DNA of 64,000 bases from Neoceratodus forsteri (GCA_016271365.2 CM057456.1:891432001-891496000), one strand, 5' to 3'; positions 36,714-47,860 are shown, counted from the stretch's first letter. The notes: generated from the letters alone by a model not told the origin. A program made the numbers and translations.

Positions 36714-38607
36714 CTACTTTGGGAATAGGCTCTGAAGTACTGCTGTGCCAAACCGAGCATCACTCCTAGCCTGGATATCCAGAGAGTAATGCTTGGTAAA
36801 GGTATGGACTGTTTTCCAGGTGGCTGCTTGACAAATTTCTAAGAGAGGAATATCCCTGGCAGCAGCCAGGGAAGCAGCTGTACCTCTGGTGAAGTGAGTC
36901 CTCAGGCCTGAGGGTGGAATATTTCCTAGTTTCTCACAGCAGAATTGTACACAAGACACAATCCACCTGGCAATAGTTCTCTTAGTGGCAGGTTTGCCCT
37001 TTCCCACTTCTCCATAAGTGAGGAACAACTGGAGGGAATCAAACCTGCGACCCTTGGTATGCTCTACATAGTAGCTAAGGGCCCTTTTAACATCTAAACT
37101 GTGTAGCCTCCTCTTTCCTGAAGAAGAATGATCGGTGAAGAAAACATGGAGAGTCATAGACTGATTCAAGTGGAAATCTGAAACCACTTTGGGCAAGAAC
37201 CTTCTACTGGTTCTAAGGACCACTTTATCCCTATGAAAGGAGATAAAATCAGGTTCCACTGACAGGGCTTGCAAATTCACTGATACGTCTGGCAGAGGTA
37301 AAGGCTATCAAAAACACAGTTTTCCAAGTCAAGTACTTAAGCTCTGCTGAGGCCATAGGTTCAAAGGGAGGTTGCATAAGTTGAGCAATGCAAACATTTA
37401 AATCCCAGGCAGGGGCAGGGGCTGTAAAGGGAGGATTGGTATGAAGCAATCCTTTAAAAAATTTACAGAACACAGGATGAGATGATAGTGAGGAAGACTT
37501 CCCCACTGACAGGAAAGCAGAAACAGCTGACAAGTGCACCTTGAGAGTAGCTGGTCTGAGGCCTAAGCCATTCAGATGGACCATATAATCCAGAACTGTA
37601 GGCAATTCAGCAGTGTCTGGGGAAACATGTTTCTTGGAACACCAAATGCTGAATCTCTTCCATTTGGAGTTGTAGGTTTTTCTAGTGGTGGGCTTTTGAG
37701 AGGCTTTAAGAATATCCAGAACTCCCCGAGAAAGATGCAAATCTGCATCCTCTAACTCTTCAAGAGCCATCCCTTGAGATTGAGAGACTGAAGATTGGGG
37801 TACCAAATCCTCCCCTGAGAGGAGGTTAACAGGTTGTAATTCCTGGGAGGAGACAGGGGAAGATGGACTGCTAGGGACAGCAACAGGGGGTACCAAGGCT
37901 GTCTGGCCTAGTCTGGAGCAATCAGAATCACTTTGCAAGGTTGGGACCTTATCTTGACTAAAACTTTGAACAGTAGAGGAAAGGTAGGGAAAGCATACAG
38001 AAATTTCCCTTCCCAGTTCAGAATCAGAGCATCCAGAGGGACTGAGCCCAAGACTGGGGGTCTGCAACAAAAGAGAGGAAGTTGGTGATTGTCTGGGGCT
38101 GCAAAGAGATCTATCTCTGGAGTGCCCCATCTTGAAAAACTCACCTTCAAGACCAGAGGGTCCAGGGACCATTCGTGATGGCCCTGTGAGATCCTGCTCA
38201 GTGCATCTGCTAGCACATTGTCCTTCCCTGGAAGGTGGACTGCTATCAGACAGGCTTACAGGGAATAAGTCAGAGACCACAACTTCATGGCTTCTGTGTA
38301 AAAGGCCATAGACCGAGTGCCTCCCTGCTTGTTGATGTACCACATGGTGGTGGTGTTGTCTGTTCTGACTTGAACCACCTTGTTCTGCACTGACTGAGAG
38401 AAAGCTTGCAGGGCCAGAAAAACTGCTCTGAGTTCTAGGAGATTGATATGGAGAAGGGATTCCTGAGGGGACCACAGTCCCTGGGCAGTGAGGGCCCCCA
38501 GATGGGCTCCCCAGCCCAGAAGGGAAGCATCCGTGGTAAGGACCACTGAATGAGACTGAGTGGCAAATGGGACTCCTTGCCTTAAATTGTCCGGATCCTG
38601 CCACCAT
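36714..38607 (-). pseudogene. DIRS-A3 tyrosine recombinase, one main frameshift
   Basis: Open from 38607 to 37249 (452 codons). This holds the Ser/Gln-rich N-terminal extension, which overlaps the RNase H/C-terminal frame, and the core-binding domain (TRKTYNSKWKRFSIWCSKKH, LRPATLKVHLSAVSAFLS). A frameshift falls right after the first catalytic block SARRISE. The catalytic domain continues in another frame at 36714-37280 with HFTRGTAASLAAA (His-x-x-Arg) and TFTKHYSLD (nucleophilic Tyr). All catalytic residues exist but not in one frame. Confidence 0.82.
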
Positions 38608-39600
38608 TGAAGGGCTTGGATCAGAGTCCGAGTCACTGGAATCAGTTTAGTAAGGGAATCCTTTCTCTGAGACCAAAAGGCCCTCAGATAGAACTGAATG
38701 TCCCTCATCTGGAATCTTGCCCCTTGGACCACTGCTGTAGAAGCTGCCATGTGGCCCAAGAGCTGGAGGAAATGCCTTGCTGGTCGAGACACCTGAAGGC
38801 TGTAGGAAGAAGCCAGTTCTATAAGAACTCTTGCCCTTTCCAGGGGAAGAAAGGCTCTTGCTCTGACAGTATCAAGCTCTGCCCCTATAAAGGTAAGGAG
38901 CTGCACTGGCTCGAGAACTGACTTGGGAAGGATGAGAAGAAATCCTAGAGAAGTGAGCACTTGCTGGGTCATTTGCAGGTCTGACTTGACTTGGTTTGGA
39001 GACTGGCCCACTATTAGCCAATCGTCCAGATATGGAAAAATGGAAATCTGTTGCCTTCTTAGAAAGACGACTACTACTGCCAGGCACTTTGTGAAAACCC
39101 TTGGGGCTGATGTTAGACCAAAGGGCATTGCTTTGAACTGATAATGGCCTGAGGGCAACTCGAACCTGAGGTACTTTCTGTGGGAGCACCTGATGGGAAT
39201 GTGAAAATAGGCATCTTTGAGGTCTAGGGAGGCTAGCCAGTCCCCTGGCCTTAGACAGGGAAGAATTATTCCAAGAGTTACCATCTTGAACTTTGGTTTT
39301 AAAAGATGTTTGTTCAGGTATCTAGGTCTAAGATGGGTCGCCACTCCCCTGTCTTTTTTGGGGGTAAGGAAGTACCTGGAGTACAGACCTTTGCCCCAGT
39401 GTAGGGTAGGAACCCTCTATGGCTCTTAAGGCTAGAAGAGATGAAACCTCTGCCTCTAGGGCAAGGGTTTCTGAGAGACCTGCAGGTGGAAAAGATCTGG
39501 CTCTCATCTTCGGAAACGTTATGAAGCTGAGAACCAGTCCCTGGCTTACTACTTCCAGGACCCACTTGTCTGAGGTAATAGACATCCATCCTGGACAAAG
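38256..39600 (-). CDS. DIRS-A3 reverse transcriptase / RNase H, largely intact
   Basis: A 362-codon frame at 38256-39344 carries SLDLKDAYFHIPIRCSHR, MPFGLTSAPRVFTKC, and an intact active site FPYLDDWLIV. RNase H follows with LTTDASLLGWGAHLG, LHINLLELRAVFLAL and VRTDNTTTMWYINKQGG, that is D-E-D present. It makes cDNA and removes template RNA. The upstream N-terminal part at 39314-39598 is in two frames, so a frameshift lies near 39330. The C-terminal domain continues in frame fragments at 37908-38216 (IDLFAAPDNHQLPLFCCR). Confidence 0.83.
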
Positions 39601-39704
39601 TAAGCCAGCCTGCCCCCTACTGGAATAGGAGAGTCAACCCCAGCAGACCCATCAGGGTGTCTGCTTGGCAGGGGTCTTAGGCTGAGGAGTGGACGCAGCC
39701 CTGA

Positions 39705-41239
39705 TCATCCCCCTTCTGCCTCTTCCTCTGAAGAACCCCCTCTGTGAAAAGGGAGAAGAGGCCTGTGCTTGGTAAAAAGGCCTATGAAAAGGCCTGCCCC
39801 TGCACCTAGACTGCTGCCTTTGAGGAGCTGCCTCTCCTTGGCCTGAGCACTCCTATAAGTGGTCCTGTACTCGTCCATTTTCTTCATGAAATTCTCTGTC
39901 TGCTCCCCAAACAGAGAATTACCCACTACAGGAAAACCCATGGCCTTAGCCTGGGTGTCCTATGAGAGGCTAGTACATCTGAGCCAAGCCATTCTCCGAA
40001 GAGCCACAGATGTAGCCATGACTCTTGATGACACATCACTGGAGTCCACAGCAGCAAGAAACTGTACTTTTGATGCCTCAATTCCATCTGCAGCCACCTC
40101 CTCCAGCTCCTTGGCTAGCTGAGGGGAGGCCTGTTTAGCCAGTGAAAGTACAGTGTCCCTCCTGGACTTCTGGTACCTGGCTGTATAGGCCATATAATTC
40201 ACCTGCCTGAGTCCCAAGGAAGATGCCATGTACTGTTTTATTGCCATGGCATCAATCTTCTTGGAGTCTTTGCCTGGGGTGTGTGAAGCCAAGGGAATGT
40301 TTGCCTTGTCACAGGCAGCAGCCTGCACTACCCCAACATGGCTACATTGCTGGTATAAAAAATCTGTAACTGAGCCTGATAGTGTGTACCTCTTGTCCAT
40401 TCTACTGTCAACAGGAAGTACAGAATTGGGAGACTGCAAGATTTTTTGTGTCTGCTTCCCAAGGATTTGTGAAGGGGAACATACAGTCTCCTGGACTCTG
40501 GGATGTCCATCATTTCCACAAAAGCAGGCTCCTCTTGATCCTCCATTGCCTCCTCCATAGGGAGCTGGAGGGTTTCAGTCACTTTTCTGTAAAACAGAAA
40601 ATGGGAAGGGGACTCAGAAAGCCTAGGAGGGGAAACACCAGATGGTCTGTCTGGGGAGATGTCCGGTTCCACAGGCACATCCAGACTTTCACCATCATCG
40701 TCAAACTCCCCCTCCTCCTCAAACTCTGGTTCATAAAAATCTTCAGGGGTATAATCTTGAACTGGGGGAACCGACCGAACCCCTGCCAAAAGGTGCCGGA
40801 TTGGTCAGAACTGGGTGAAGCAATTCCACAATCCGAATCACTCTGGCTATCTCCTTGGCGGTCAGAACATGAACCTCTGGATCCAAACCAGTCAATTTTT
40901 CTTTGTGTTTCCTTTTTGTAGGAACCAACCCTCAGGATCGGCTCTCCTCTTGCCCGAAGAAGTATCGCCCTGGTCAGAGCGCACTCCTTCTGGTTCGGTC
41001 AGAACCGAACCGGGCTGGTCATCCGACTTCTCGGCCTCCTTTTCCCTCAGTCTACCTAATCTCTTTTCAAGGGTAGATTTAGGAACATTTTTACAAATTT
41101 GGCAGTCTGTATCGAGGTGTTCAAACCCCAGACAATAAACACAGGTGACGTGGTGATCAGCCTTAGCAAAGACCTCCCCGCGCTCATTGCAGTGTTGAAA
41201 CCCAGTGGGCCCATTTTTTTTCTTGGGTTTCTCAGACAT
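39705..41239 (-). pseudogene. DIRS-A3 Gag-like protein, frameshifted
   Basis: Starts MSEKPKKKNGPTGFQHC at 41237-41239. In the finger the second Cys of the first C-x2-C is Arg (HCNERGEV); the later H-x2-C-x2-C and C-x2-C remain. Then comes the acidic middle (40328-40789, PDISPDRPSGVSPPRLSESP), the helical part (39960-40439, LGLRQVNYMAYTARYQKSRR) and the C-terminal block 39705-39941. Breaks near 40900, 40380 and 39950. Confidence 0.75.
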
Positions 41240-41632
41240 GGCCAACCTAACCAAACTTATCCTTTTTATGGCAACCGCCAGGCAAGACTCCCTTATCGGT
41301 TCCTAACCGTATCATGGGTATTGTAAAAAAACGTTCAAAACACATTTTTTTTTTTTAGAACCGACAAGGACCGGTAACCACACTCTAAAGTAAAACACAA
41401 GGATTCACTACAAGTGATCGGTTCAGCCGAACAGATCTAACACTTTACAATTTCCACACAGAAAATCAGAACACAACCTATCCATTACTCACAGTACCAC
41501 AGACAGAGACTGAACCAACTGTGCGGAAAAAAATTTGGTTTAAAACCGATAATTTAACAAAGACTTTAACCAACTTTTGAACCGAGCTGAAGGAGAAATC
41601 TCCGGAGCGACTGTCCAGTGCGGCGGAGTAAA

Positions 41633-41789
41633 GAATCTGACGGTTGGATTTCAAAGGGCTCCAGACAGAGACATCAACCGAGCTCGAGCTCAGCATTCTA
41701 TGCTCTGCATAGAAAGTTAACCCTTTGTTCTACGGGGCAGTTTAAAGGCTGGGGCTAACTGCAATAGTCAGAATACAGCAAGACTTCAT
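41633..41789. repeat. Right inverted terminal repeat, DIRS-A3
   Basis: Inverse of 36156-36311. Contains the palindrome GAGCTCGAGCTC and, just after it, a second hairpin-like stretch around TATGCTCTGCATA. Confidence 0.85.
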
Positions 41790-41799
41790 GTTGTTTGAA

Positions 41800-42110
41800 C
41801 ATAAGCTAGAACAATCTTAACACATCCACAATTTACTGTAAATCTATAAATACAATGAGTGCAGTCAAAAGATATGTTCAATGGAAGAGATTTTCAAATA
41901 TTGTGATTTGCAGGCATCTATAATGACTTGAGTCATTAATTACAAAACTAGTTATAAAAGTTGGGGAGTTATATCTAAGAGAATTTAAAAACAAAATACT
42001 GATTATGAATCTATGTCAAAAATATATTTTTGTTAATAAAAAATACATAGTAAAATTTTATCGACTAACCAATACTGCTGCTATAATTGCTAAAGTAGTA
42101 TAAAAGCTGT
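41800..42110. repeat. Old repeat unit, right of DIRS-A3
   Basis: CTTAACACATCCAC near 41816 and CAATGGAAGAGATTTTC near 41879 match 35840-35895. The remainder is diverged and A/T-rich and grades into the CR1 3' tail. Confidence 0.4.
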
Positions 42111-42602
42111 TTTATAAATATACTAACTTTTATAAATATACTAACATACATACTAACATACTAAGAAGCCAGCAGATTAGGCCCTATGGTTTATTGAGTC
42201 TGCTTGGGGATCAGTGCCTGGTCAGGGCACCGTTGTGGCCTCCCCCACACTCCCCATGAGGTCTCTCACCCCATCCCCCGACAGGGTTCTGAGATGCACC
42301 CTCCCCCTATACCAATCCCAGCCACTCTCGAACCCCTCCAAAGTTGCTACAGCCGCCAGATCCATGGGCAGAGCATTTCAGGGTTCCACCACCCTCTCAG
42401 TGAAGTAGCATCTCCTCATCTTCCCTCACCTTAGTCTCCCACCAACCAGCTTCATTGGGTGCCCCCTGGTGGCCCCCACCTCCCTCAGCTGGAACACCCT
42501 ATCCTGGCTTACCCTATTTACTCTCTTAAGATATCTGAAGACCTCGATCATATCCCCTGTGTCCCTCCTCTCCTCCAGGGAGTACAGGTTGAGCTCCTCA
42601 AG

Positions 42603-43914
42603 TCACTCCCCATATGACTTCTCCCCCAGACCCTGTATCACCTTGGTCACCCTCCTCTGGACCCTCTCCAGAGAAGCAATATCCCTTTTTAAGTATGGAA
42701 GCCAAAACTGCACGCAGTATTCAAGGTGTGGTCTAACCAGGCAAATATACAGCAGAAGGAGCACCTCCTGGCTTCTCAAGGTTATCTCCTTGGCTATGCA
42801 CCCCAGCATTTTATTTGCTTGGGCCACAGCCCTTCTACACTGCTCTGAGTTGTTCATTTTGGCATCCACAACCACCCTGAGGTCTTTCTCCCTTCCCCCC
42901 CAAAACCTGCAGTGTCTCCCCTCCCAAGGTATACACATGAGCTGGGTTCCTGGCCCCCAGGTGGAGAACCCTGCATTTCTCAGTATTAAACCTCATTTTC
43001 CTGTTGCATGACCACCCCAACAGAGTCTCCAGGTCCCCCTGAAGGGCTACCCTACGCTCCTCCCCATCCACCACCACTCTGAGCTTCGAGTCATCGGCAA
43101 AGAGGCTCATCTCGTGCCTGATACCGCTTCTGATGTCTGAGATATAAGCGTTAAACAGTAGTGGACCCAGCATCCATGTGTGACCCTGCTAATGACCCTC
43201 CACTAATGACCCTCCTGGGAGATGAAACCTTCCCCTCCCGACGATCACCTTCTGAAAACACCCAGCTAGCCAGTTCCCTATCCATCTGACCATCCGTACC
43301 CCCACCCCCATTTCCCTCAGCTTCTCCAGCAGCCCTGGATGTGGCACTGAGTCAAACGCCTTGCTGAAATCTAGAAAGAGGACATCCACTGACCTGCCCT
43401 GATCCAGCACTCTTGTCACCCAATTGTAGAACTCCACTAGGTTGGTCTGACACGATCTGCCCTGAACAAAGCCATGCTGGTGATCATCCAGGTGGCGCCG
43501 TGCCTCCAGAAACACCTTCAGCCACTCTTTTAAGATGACCTCCATCACTTTGCCCACTACCAATGTCGGGCTTACCGGCCTGTAATTTCCTGGCTCCTCT
43601 AGTGAGCCGCCCTTGTGGATAGGCATGATGTGGGCTATCCTCCAGTCCTGAGGCACCCATCCCAACTGAAGGGAGGAGTTAAAGAGGTCTGCCAGAGATG
43701 TGGCCAGGACATCAGCCAATTTCTTAAGCACCCTGGGATGAAGCCTGTCTAGGCCCGGTGCCTTCTCTGCTCTTAGGGCCTTGATGGCTTTCCACACCCT
43801 ACCAATGGGGATTTCAACATCCATGCCTACCCCCATCTGCAGGTCCACCCTGCCCCTCCCTATGCAGTGCCGCCCTGCTGTCCTCCCTAGTGAAGACCGA
43901 GAAAAAATAGTCAT
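42603..43914 (-). pseudogene. CR1 reverse transcriptase, nearly continuous
   Basis: The 241-codon block at 43189-43914 reads VWKAIKALRAEKAPGLDRLH, WRIAHIMPIHKGG, NYRPVS, HGFVQGRSCQTNLVEFYNWV and VLFLDFSKAFDSVPHPGLL. A small break near 43180 leads to MLGPLLFNAYISDI and the active site SLFADDSKLRVV at 42835-43173, then [20 protein letters not shown] at 42603-42760. All RT motifs survive with about two frame changes. Confidence 0.82.
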
Positions 43915-44091
43915 TTAGTACTTTTGCTTGCTCCCCTGCCTCCTCCGCCCACCCAGTCCCCGACCTCAGCCTACTAATCTGCCCGTTCCTTTTCCTCCTT
44001 TACCTGATAGCCAACCTCTGCTCTGTCCTTGCCTTAGCCAACCTCACCACCCTGGTGACCTTCCTGGATATCATTTCATACTCCCCCTTGT

Positions 44092-44660
44092 CTATAACCC
44101 CACACAAATGCCTGTATCAGCTGTAAGCAGCCTTTTTTCCCTTACAGCATTCTGGACCTCCCTTGTCCACCAGCTTGGCCTCCTGGCTCTACCAAACATG
44201 CGTCGTTCCTTCGTGCAGGCATTGGTAACTTCCAGGAGCCCCTTTTTAATAATTTCCCACTGACTCTCAGTGTCCATACCCAGCTTGATCCCATCTAGGT
44301 AGCCCCTAAGGATCCGCTTCATACCCTTGAAGTCTGCACCCCTAAAGTCAACTACCATCGTTTTCATGCGATCCACTCCGCCCCCCCCCAGGTCTGGGGA
44401 TAACCAGACCATGGCATGATCACTTCCCCCCGGTGGGTCGCCAACTACTAGATCCTTGATGAGCTCACAGTCTGACAAGATCACATTCAGGATGCGACCC
44501 TCCCTCGTTGGGTCAGTTACCAGCTGGGCAAGAAATGCATCCTGGATGATGTCCAGCAGATGCTGCTCCCTGGTCGATGAGGAGGAGAACGCCATGGCTC
44601 CCCATTCAGTTCCTGGCATATTTAGGTCCCCCAGCACCACTGTTCTGGCCTCTTCTCAAA
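44092..44660 (-). pseudogene. CR1 endonuclease, 3' part
   Basis: Starts at VLGDLNMPGTEWGAM (cf. GDFN motif), then LVTDPTREGRILNVILSDCE and GGSDHAMVWLSPDL, the late catalytic motifs. It runs on through the linker toward RT. The N-terminal endonuclease half is absent because the element is 5'-truncated at about 44786. Confidence 0.75.
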
Positions 44661-44840
44661 GTGGTCCCTAAGGTTCACCAGCAGGCCTTCCTCCAAGTCT
44701 TCCGCCTGCACAGGTGGTCTATGTACCACCCCCAGCTTCACCCGCTTGCCCCCAGGAGCCTGCATGGTGACCCATAAAACCTCCATGTGGTTTCTGAAGG
44801 AAGTAAAAATACACTGATGATGAATCTAAGGATGTCAGAA

Positions 44841-44930
44841 ATGAAGCATAGTAATGCTGAGAGATTCCTGGGGTTTGAAGAAAAAAAATACTCACTGTAG
44901 TAATGTTTCTTCCAAAGGGATCCTTCACTA
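44841..44930. repeat. Isolated DIRS end-to-end junction fragment
   Basis: ATGAAGCATAGTAATGC..CCTGGGG..GAAG then AAAAAAAATACTCACTGTAG..TTTCTTCCAAAGGGATCCTT. This aligns over its whole length with the inverse of the DIRS-B internal complementary region (4739-4836), that is a right end joined directly to a left end. No DIRS gene is attached on either side. Confidence 0.6.
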
Positions 44931-45151
44931 AGTTTAACAAGTGCAATCATTCCACTGGAATAAGTAGCCCTGGAGCTTTAGAATGTTATGGTAATGATGG
45001 AATTTATTCAAACTCTGCTGTGTGATCATGCTCACCCCTGTACTGTTTCATCAGATTTATTTCTATAGATAGGTTGAGCAGTGACCACTGAAACTAGCTA
45101 TATGTCAACCAAAAATTCGTAACATTTTTATTCAAAATTTTTTTTAAATCG
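44931..45151. other. Unclassified spacer
   Basis: About 220 bp between the isolated DIRS junction fragment and the small inverted-repeat transposon. No motif recognised. Confidence 0.35.
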
Positions 45152-45510
45152 TTAAAGCAGCAGTGCAACAAAAATGGGTTAAAATTTGACCCCACCTTTT
45201 TTCTTTCTAATTGATGCCAGATGTCTTCCAATTTATTTTGGTGGTAAAAATTTCAGTTTTCGTTATTATTTAAGAATTTTATGAAAGTTTTAAAGAAATT
45301 ATTTCTCAAGAAAAAAGATGGCCGCCTCATTTTTGCACAGAAATAATATTGAGGGCTGGAATATTGAGGAATATGAAGGGTAAACGTCATGACTAAAATG
45401 TAAATGTGCATCCAGAAAACCCAAATCAACAGTTATGCCAGTATTTGTTTATAGCCATGGCAGAAAATTAGCTTTGTGTAATAACTTTTTTCGTTGCATT
45501 GCTGCTTTAA
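45152..45510. mobile_element. Small inverted-repeat transposon (MITE-like, 359 bp)
   Basis: Ends are TTAAAGCAGCAGTGCAACAA (45152) and the inverse of TCGTTGCATTGCTGCTTTAA (ending 45510): about 20 bp inverted with three mismatches. TTAA at both outer ends could be a piggyBac-type target duplication. No coding capacity. The superfamily is not certain. Confidence 0.6.
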
Positions 45511-45821
45511 AACAAGACAGAACAAATCAATTTGTTACGAAAAAAGAAAAAAAAAACTAAGACCACTTAGCAACAATTGTTGAAACACTGTAAAAATAGG
45601 CTACTCATCTGTAACTGTAGTTCTAGGAGTGGTATATGGTTCGCATCCACACAATGACAGTTCTTCCTTAAGAGCTGATTCACCGGAATGTCTTTAAGCA
45701 AAGCTCCTCCCACCTTCTGGGTGGTATATCCCTCAACTCTGCCCTGTGACATCAGATTTTGCATGCTGGGAGCAGGGATCCATGTTCTCTTGCCAGGAGA
45801 GGTCAGGTGGGTGGAACGACT

Positions 45822-45900
45822 GTGAACCATATACCACTCCTAAAACTATGGTTACAGGTGAGTAACCTATTTTTCAAGGGAAGTGGATATGGTTCACTTA
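45822..45900. repeat. Internal complementary region of DIRS-D
   Basis: GAACCATATACCACTCCTAA to GTAACCTATTTTT is the inverse of the left end (45591-45645). The following AAGGGAAGTGGATATGGTTC predicts the unseen right end. Confidence 0.75.
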
Positions 45901-45966
45901 TTCACACTTCCTGCAGTTCTCTGGGAGGAGGGGCAAGGCGGGCACCCGGTATCCATTTAGGATACT

Positions 45967-46425
45967 GAAACTCGGAATCCCAAAACTCATGGGACCGAGT
46001 TCAGCATCCCAAAATGTAGCAGCCCGATAAGGAGGAAGCTGGTGCCGAAAGGGGTAAGGTAGTGGATGTGATGAATTGCTACCCTACCCTTAGTCAGGCA
46101 CCACAAGAGAAGACGATGCGGAAGCTGGCCGAGCTGCTCCCGTGGCGTAGAGGGCTAAACCACTAGCAGCTCGGCCAGCATGGTGTTCCAGACCCGGGTT
46201 CTGTTCCTGGGGCGAACATTTTTGTGAGGTGCTCTTCTGACCCCTCGTAATGTTTTTTTTAACTTACTCTGAGGTCCACTCCCCCTTGGAGTTGGCTATT
46301 TTAGTTACAAGAGTGTGGGGGCAAAGCCCCCCATATTGCACTTAAGACCCTTTCAGTCTTCCGAAATTCAGTCTCTTGGACTCAGGCGTATAGAGTTTGG
46401 GAGACCGAGTTTTGGGATTTCGAAT
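45967..46425. mobile_element. Inverted-repeat insertion with tRNA-like core
   Basis: The outer arms ACTCGGAATCCCAAAACTC (45969) and GAGTTTTGGGATTTCGA (46406) are inverted. The core at 46128-46225 resembles a tRNA-derived region. A GCCGAGCTGCT / AGCAGCTCGGC stem (46128-46138 with 46165-46175) encloses an A-box-like TGGCGTAGAGGG, followed by a B-box-like GGTTCTGTTCC at about 46198. A second hairpin GGGGGCAAAGCCCCC lies near 46317. It could be a SINE within a non-autonomous DNA element; the class is unknown. Confidence 0.4.
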
Positions 46426-46458
46426 ATATTCCGGGCATCCCTACTTGGCAAACAGAGA

Positions 46459-47575
46459 TTAGAGAACCAAAGCTCCAAATGCAGCATACCGGTGAGACTC
46501 TAGGTCGAGGCTGTAATGGGAGATAAAGCTGTGTGCTGACTTCCAGGTGGCATCCCTTAAGAGCTCCTGAATAGGGAGGTCCCCGAAAGCAGCCACCAAG
46601 GCAGTGGTATGTCTGGCAGAATGAATCCTGAGCCCTGCCGGAGACTCCCTGCTAGTCAACCTATAATAGAGGTTGATGCAGGAAATGATCCACCTGCCAA
46701 TCATCTTAGCTCCCGGTCTGCCAGGCACGGCTTCAATGTATGTAACAAGGAGCTGGTGAGCCTCACCCCGAACTCCACCCATGCACTCCACATAATAGGA
46801 GAGCACCCACCACAGGTCCAAGGAATGGAGCTTGTGTTCGGCCTCTGGGTTGGTAAAGTATACCTTAAGTTCATCACCTGGTTAAGGTGGAACTCCGAGA
46901 CAACCTTCAGGAGGAACTTCGGGTGGGGGCAAAGGATTACCTTGTCCCTGTGGAAGACCAGATAAGGAGACTCCATTGAGAGTGCCTGGAGCTCACTAAT
47001 TCTCTTGGCTGACGTGATGGCTACCAAAAAGCCCATGTTCCATGACAGGTGTGACATTTCACACCTGTGCATAGGCTCAAAAGTCTTGCCCGTGAGCACT
47101 GCCAGTACCAGCAGTTAAGTCCCAAGGTGGTGCTGGCTCATACATCGACGGGGACAAGTGGTTAAAGTCCTTAAAGAAGAGCCCAATCACCTTCTCCTGT
47201 GCCACCAACAGCATACTAGTCTGTGCCTGGTATGCAGAGATGGCTGCCAGCTGCACCGTAAGGGTTGTTGATCGCCGTCACAGCTGGGACGGACGCCAGA
47301 GGTATTCCAAGATGCTAGCTGCAGGACAAGCAAGGGGATCAAACTCCTGGCCCTGATACCAAATGGAAAACATCTTCCTCTTGAAGGCATAACACTGATG
47401 AGTTGACTCTTTTTGAGAGGCCTCCACAAAGTGCAGTACATTCTCTGAAAGACCCCACAGCCTGGAACTTGGGCCAATCAGGAACCAGTCCCTGGGGCGC
47501 AGAGAACTGAATGTCTATGTGCATGACCTTCACTTGCTGTTGAGTCAGCAGATCTGGGCAAGAGACAACTGCCAC
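46459..47575 (-). pseudogene. DIRS-D tyrosine recombinase, frameshifted
   Basis: Catalytic blocks are present in two frames: SAKRISELQALSMESPYLVF at 46701-47099, then GLRIHSARHTTALVAAFG (His-x-x-Arg) and SFISHYSLDLES (Tyr) at 46459-46821. The N-terminal part at 47187-47575 is broken. Compared with family A, the His region reads HSAR rather than HSTR. Not functional as it stands. Confidence 0.72.
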
Positions 47576-47860
47576 GGGGGTCTGCTGCTAAGGCTAAGGA
47601 GATCTGGGTTTCAGAATTGATGAGTCCAGTCTGGAGCTATAAGGATCATCCATGCCTTGCCCCTCCATACTTTGACCACCACCTTGTGGATCAGGGAAAA
47701 GGGAGGAAAGGCATACAAGAAGCCTGGGGTCCAGGGCCTCGTGAAGGCATCCCCTACCAGTGTCCCTGACTGTGAGGGGCAGGCAAAGAACAGCCTCAGT
47801 TTTGTGTTCTCTCAGGAGGCAAATGGGTCCACCAGAGGGGTGCCCACAAGGAGAAAGAAT

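Larger units (their letters stand above)
36114..41799 (-). mobile_element. DIRS-A copy 3, complete (5.7 kb)
   Basis: Complete DIRS structure. The left end is AAG|AAAAAAATTACTCACC, the left inverted repeat 36156-36311, the internal complementary region 36577-36669, YR 36714-38607, RT/RNase H 38256-39600, Gag 39705-41239, a 5' leader, and the right inverted repeat 41633-41789 ending TGTTTGAA at 41799. No long terminal repeats, protease or integrase. RT/RNase H is well preserved; Gag and YR have frameshifts. Inserted in the old repeat. Confidence 0.88.
42165..44786 (-). mobile_element. CR1 LINE, 5'-truncated
   Basis: Minus-strand CR1 with endonuclease C-terminal part (44092-44660), RT (42835-43914) and 3' part of ORF2 (42603-42830), then a decayed C-terminal/3' region. 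A tail of repeated TTAGTATG/TATATTTATAAA units lies at 42110-42170. It is distinct from the CR1 at 12.8-16.1 kb, and its RT is much better preserved. Confidence 0.85.
45591..47860 (-). mobile_element. DIRS-D retrotransposon, cut by DIRS-E
   Basis: Fourth DIRS type. The left end starts at AAAAATAGGCTACTCATCTG, with an internal complementary region at 45822-45900 and YR from 46459 to about 47575. Sequence further upstream in the element is interrupted at 47861 by the left end of DIRS-E; the rest of D should lie beyond the window. It also carries an inverted-repeat insertion at 45967-46425. Confidence 0.75.

Noticed and set aside
42204..44263. Several plus-strand frames (up to 180 codons) over 42.2-44.3 kb
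   Set aside because: Antisense to the well-matched CR1 RT and endonuclease on the minus strand.
46128..46225. Possible functional tRNA gene
   Set aside because: Has a stem and box-like motifs but no standard cloverleaf with anticodon that I could fold by eye; sits inside a repeat.
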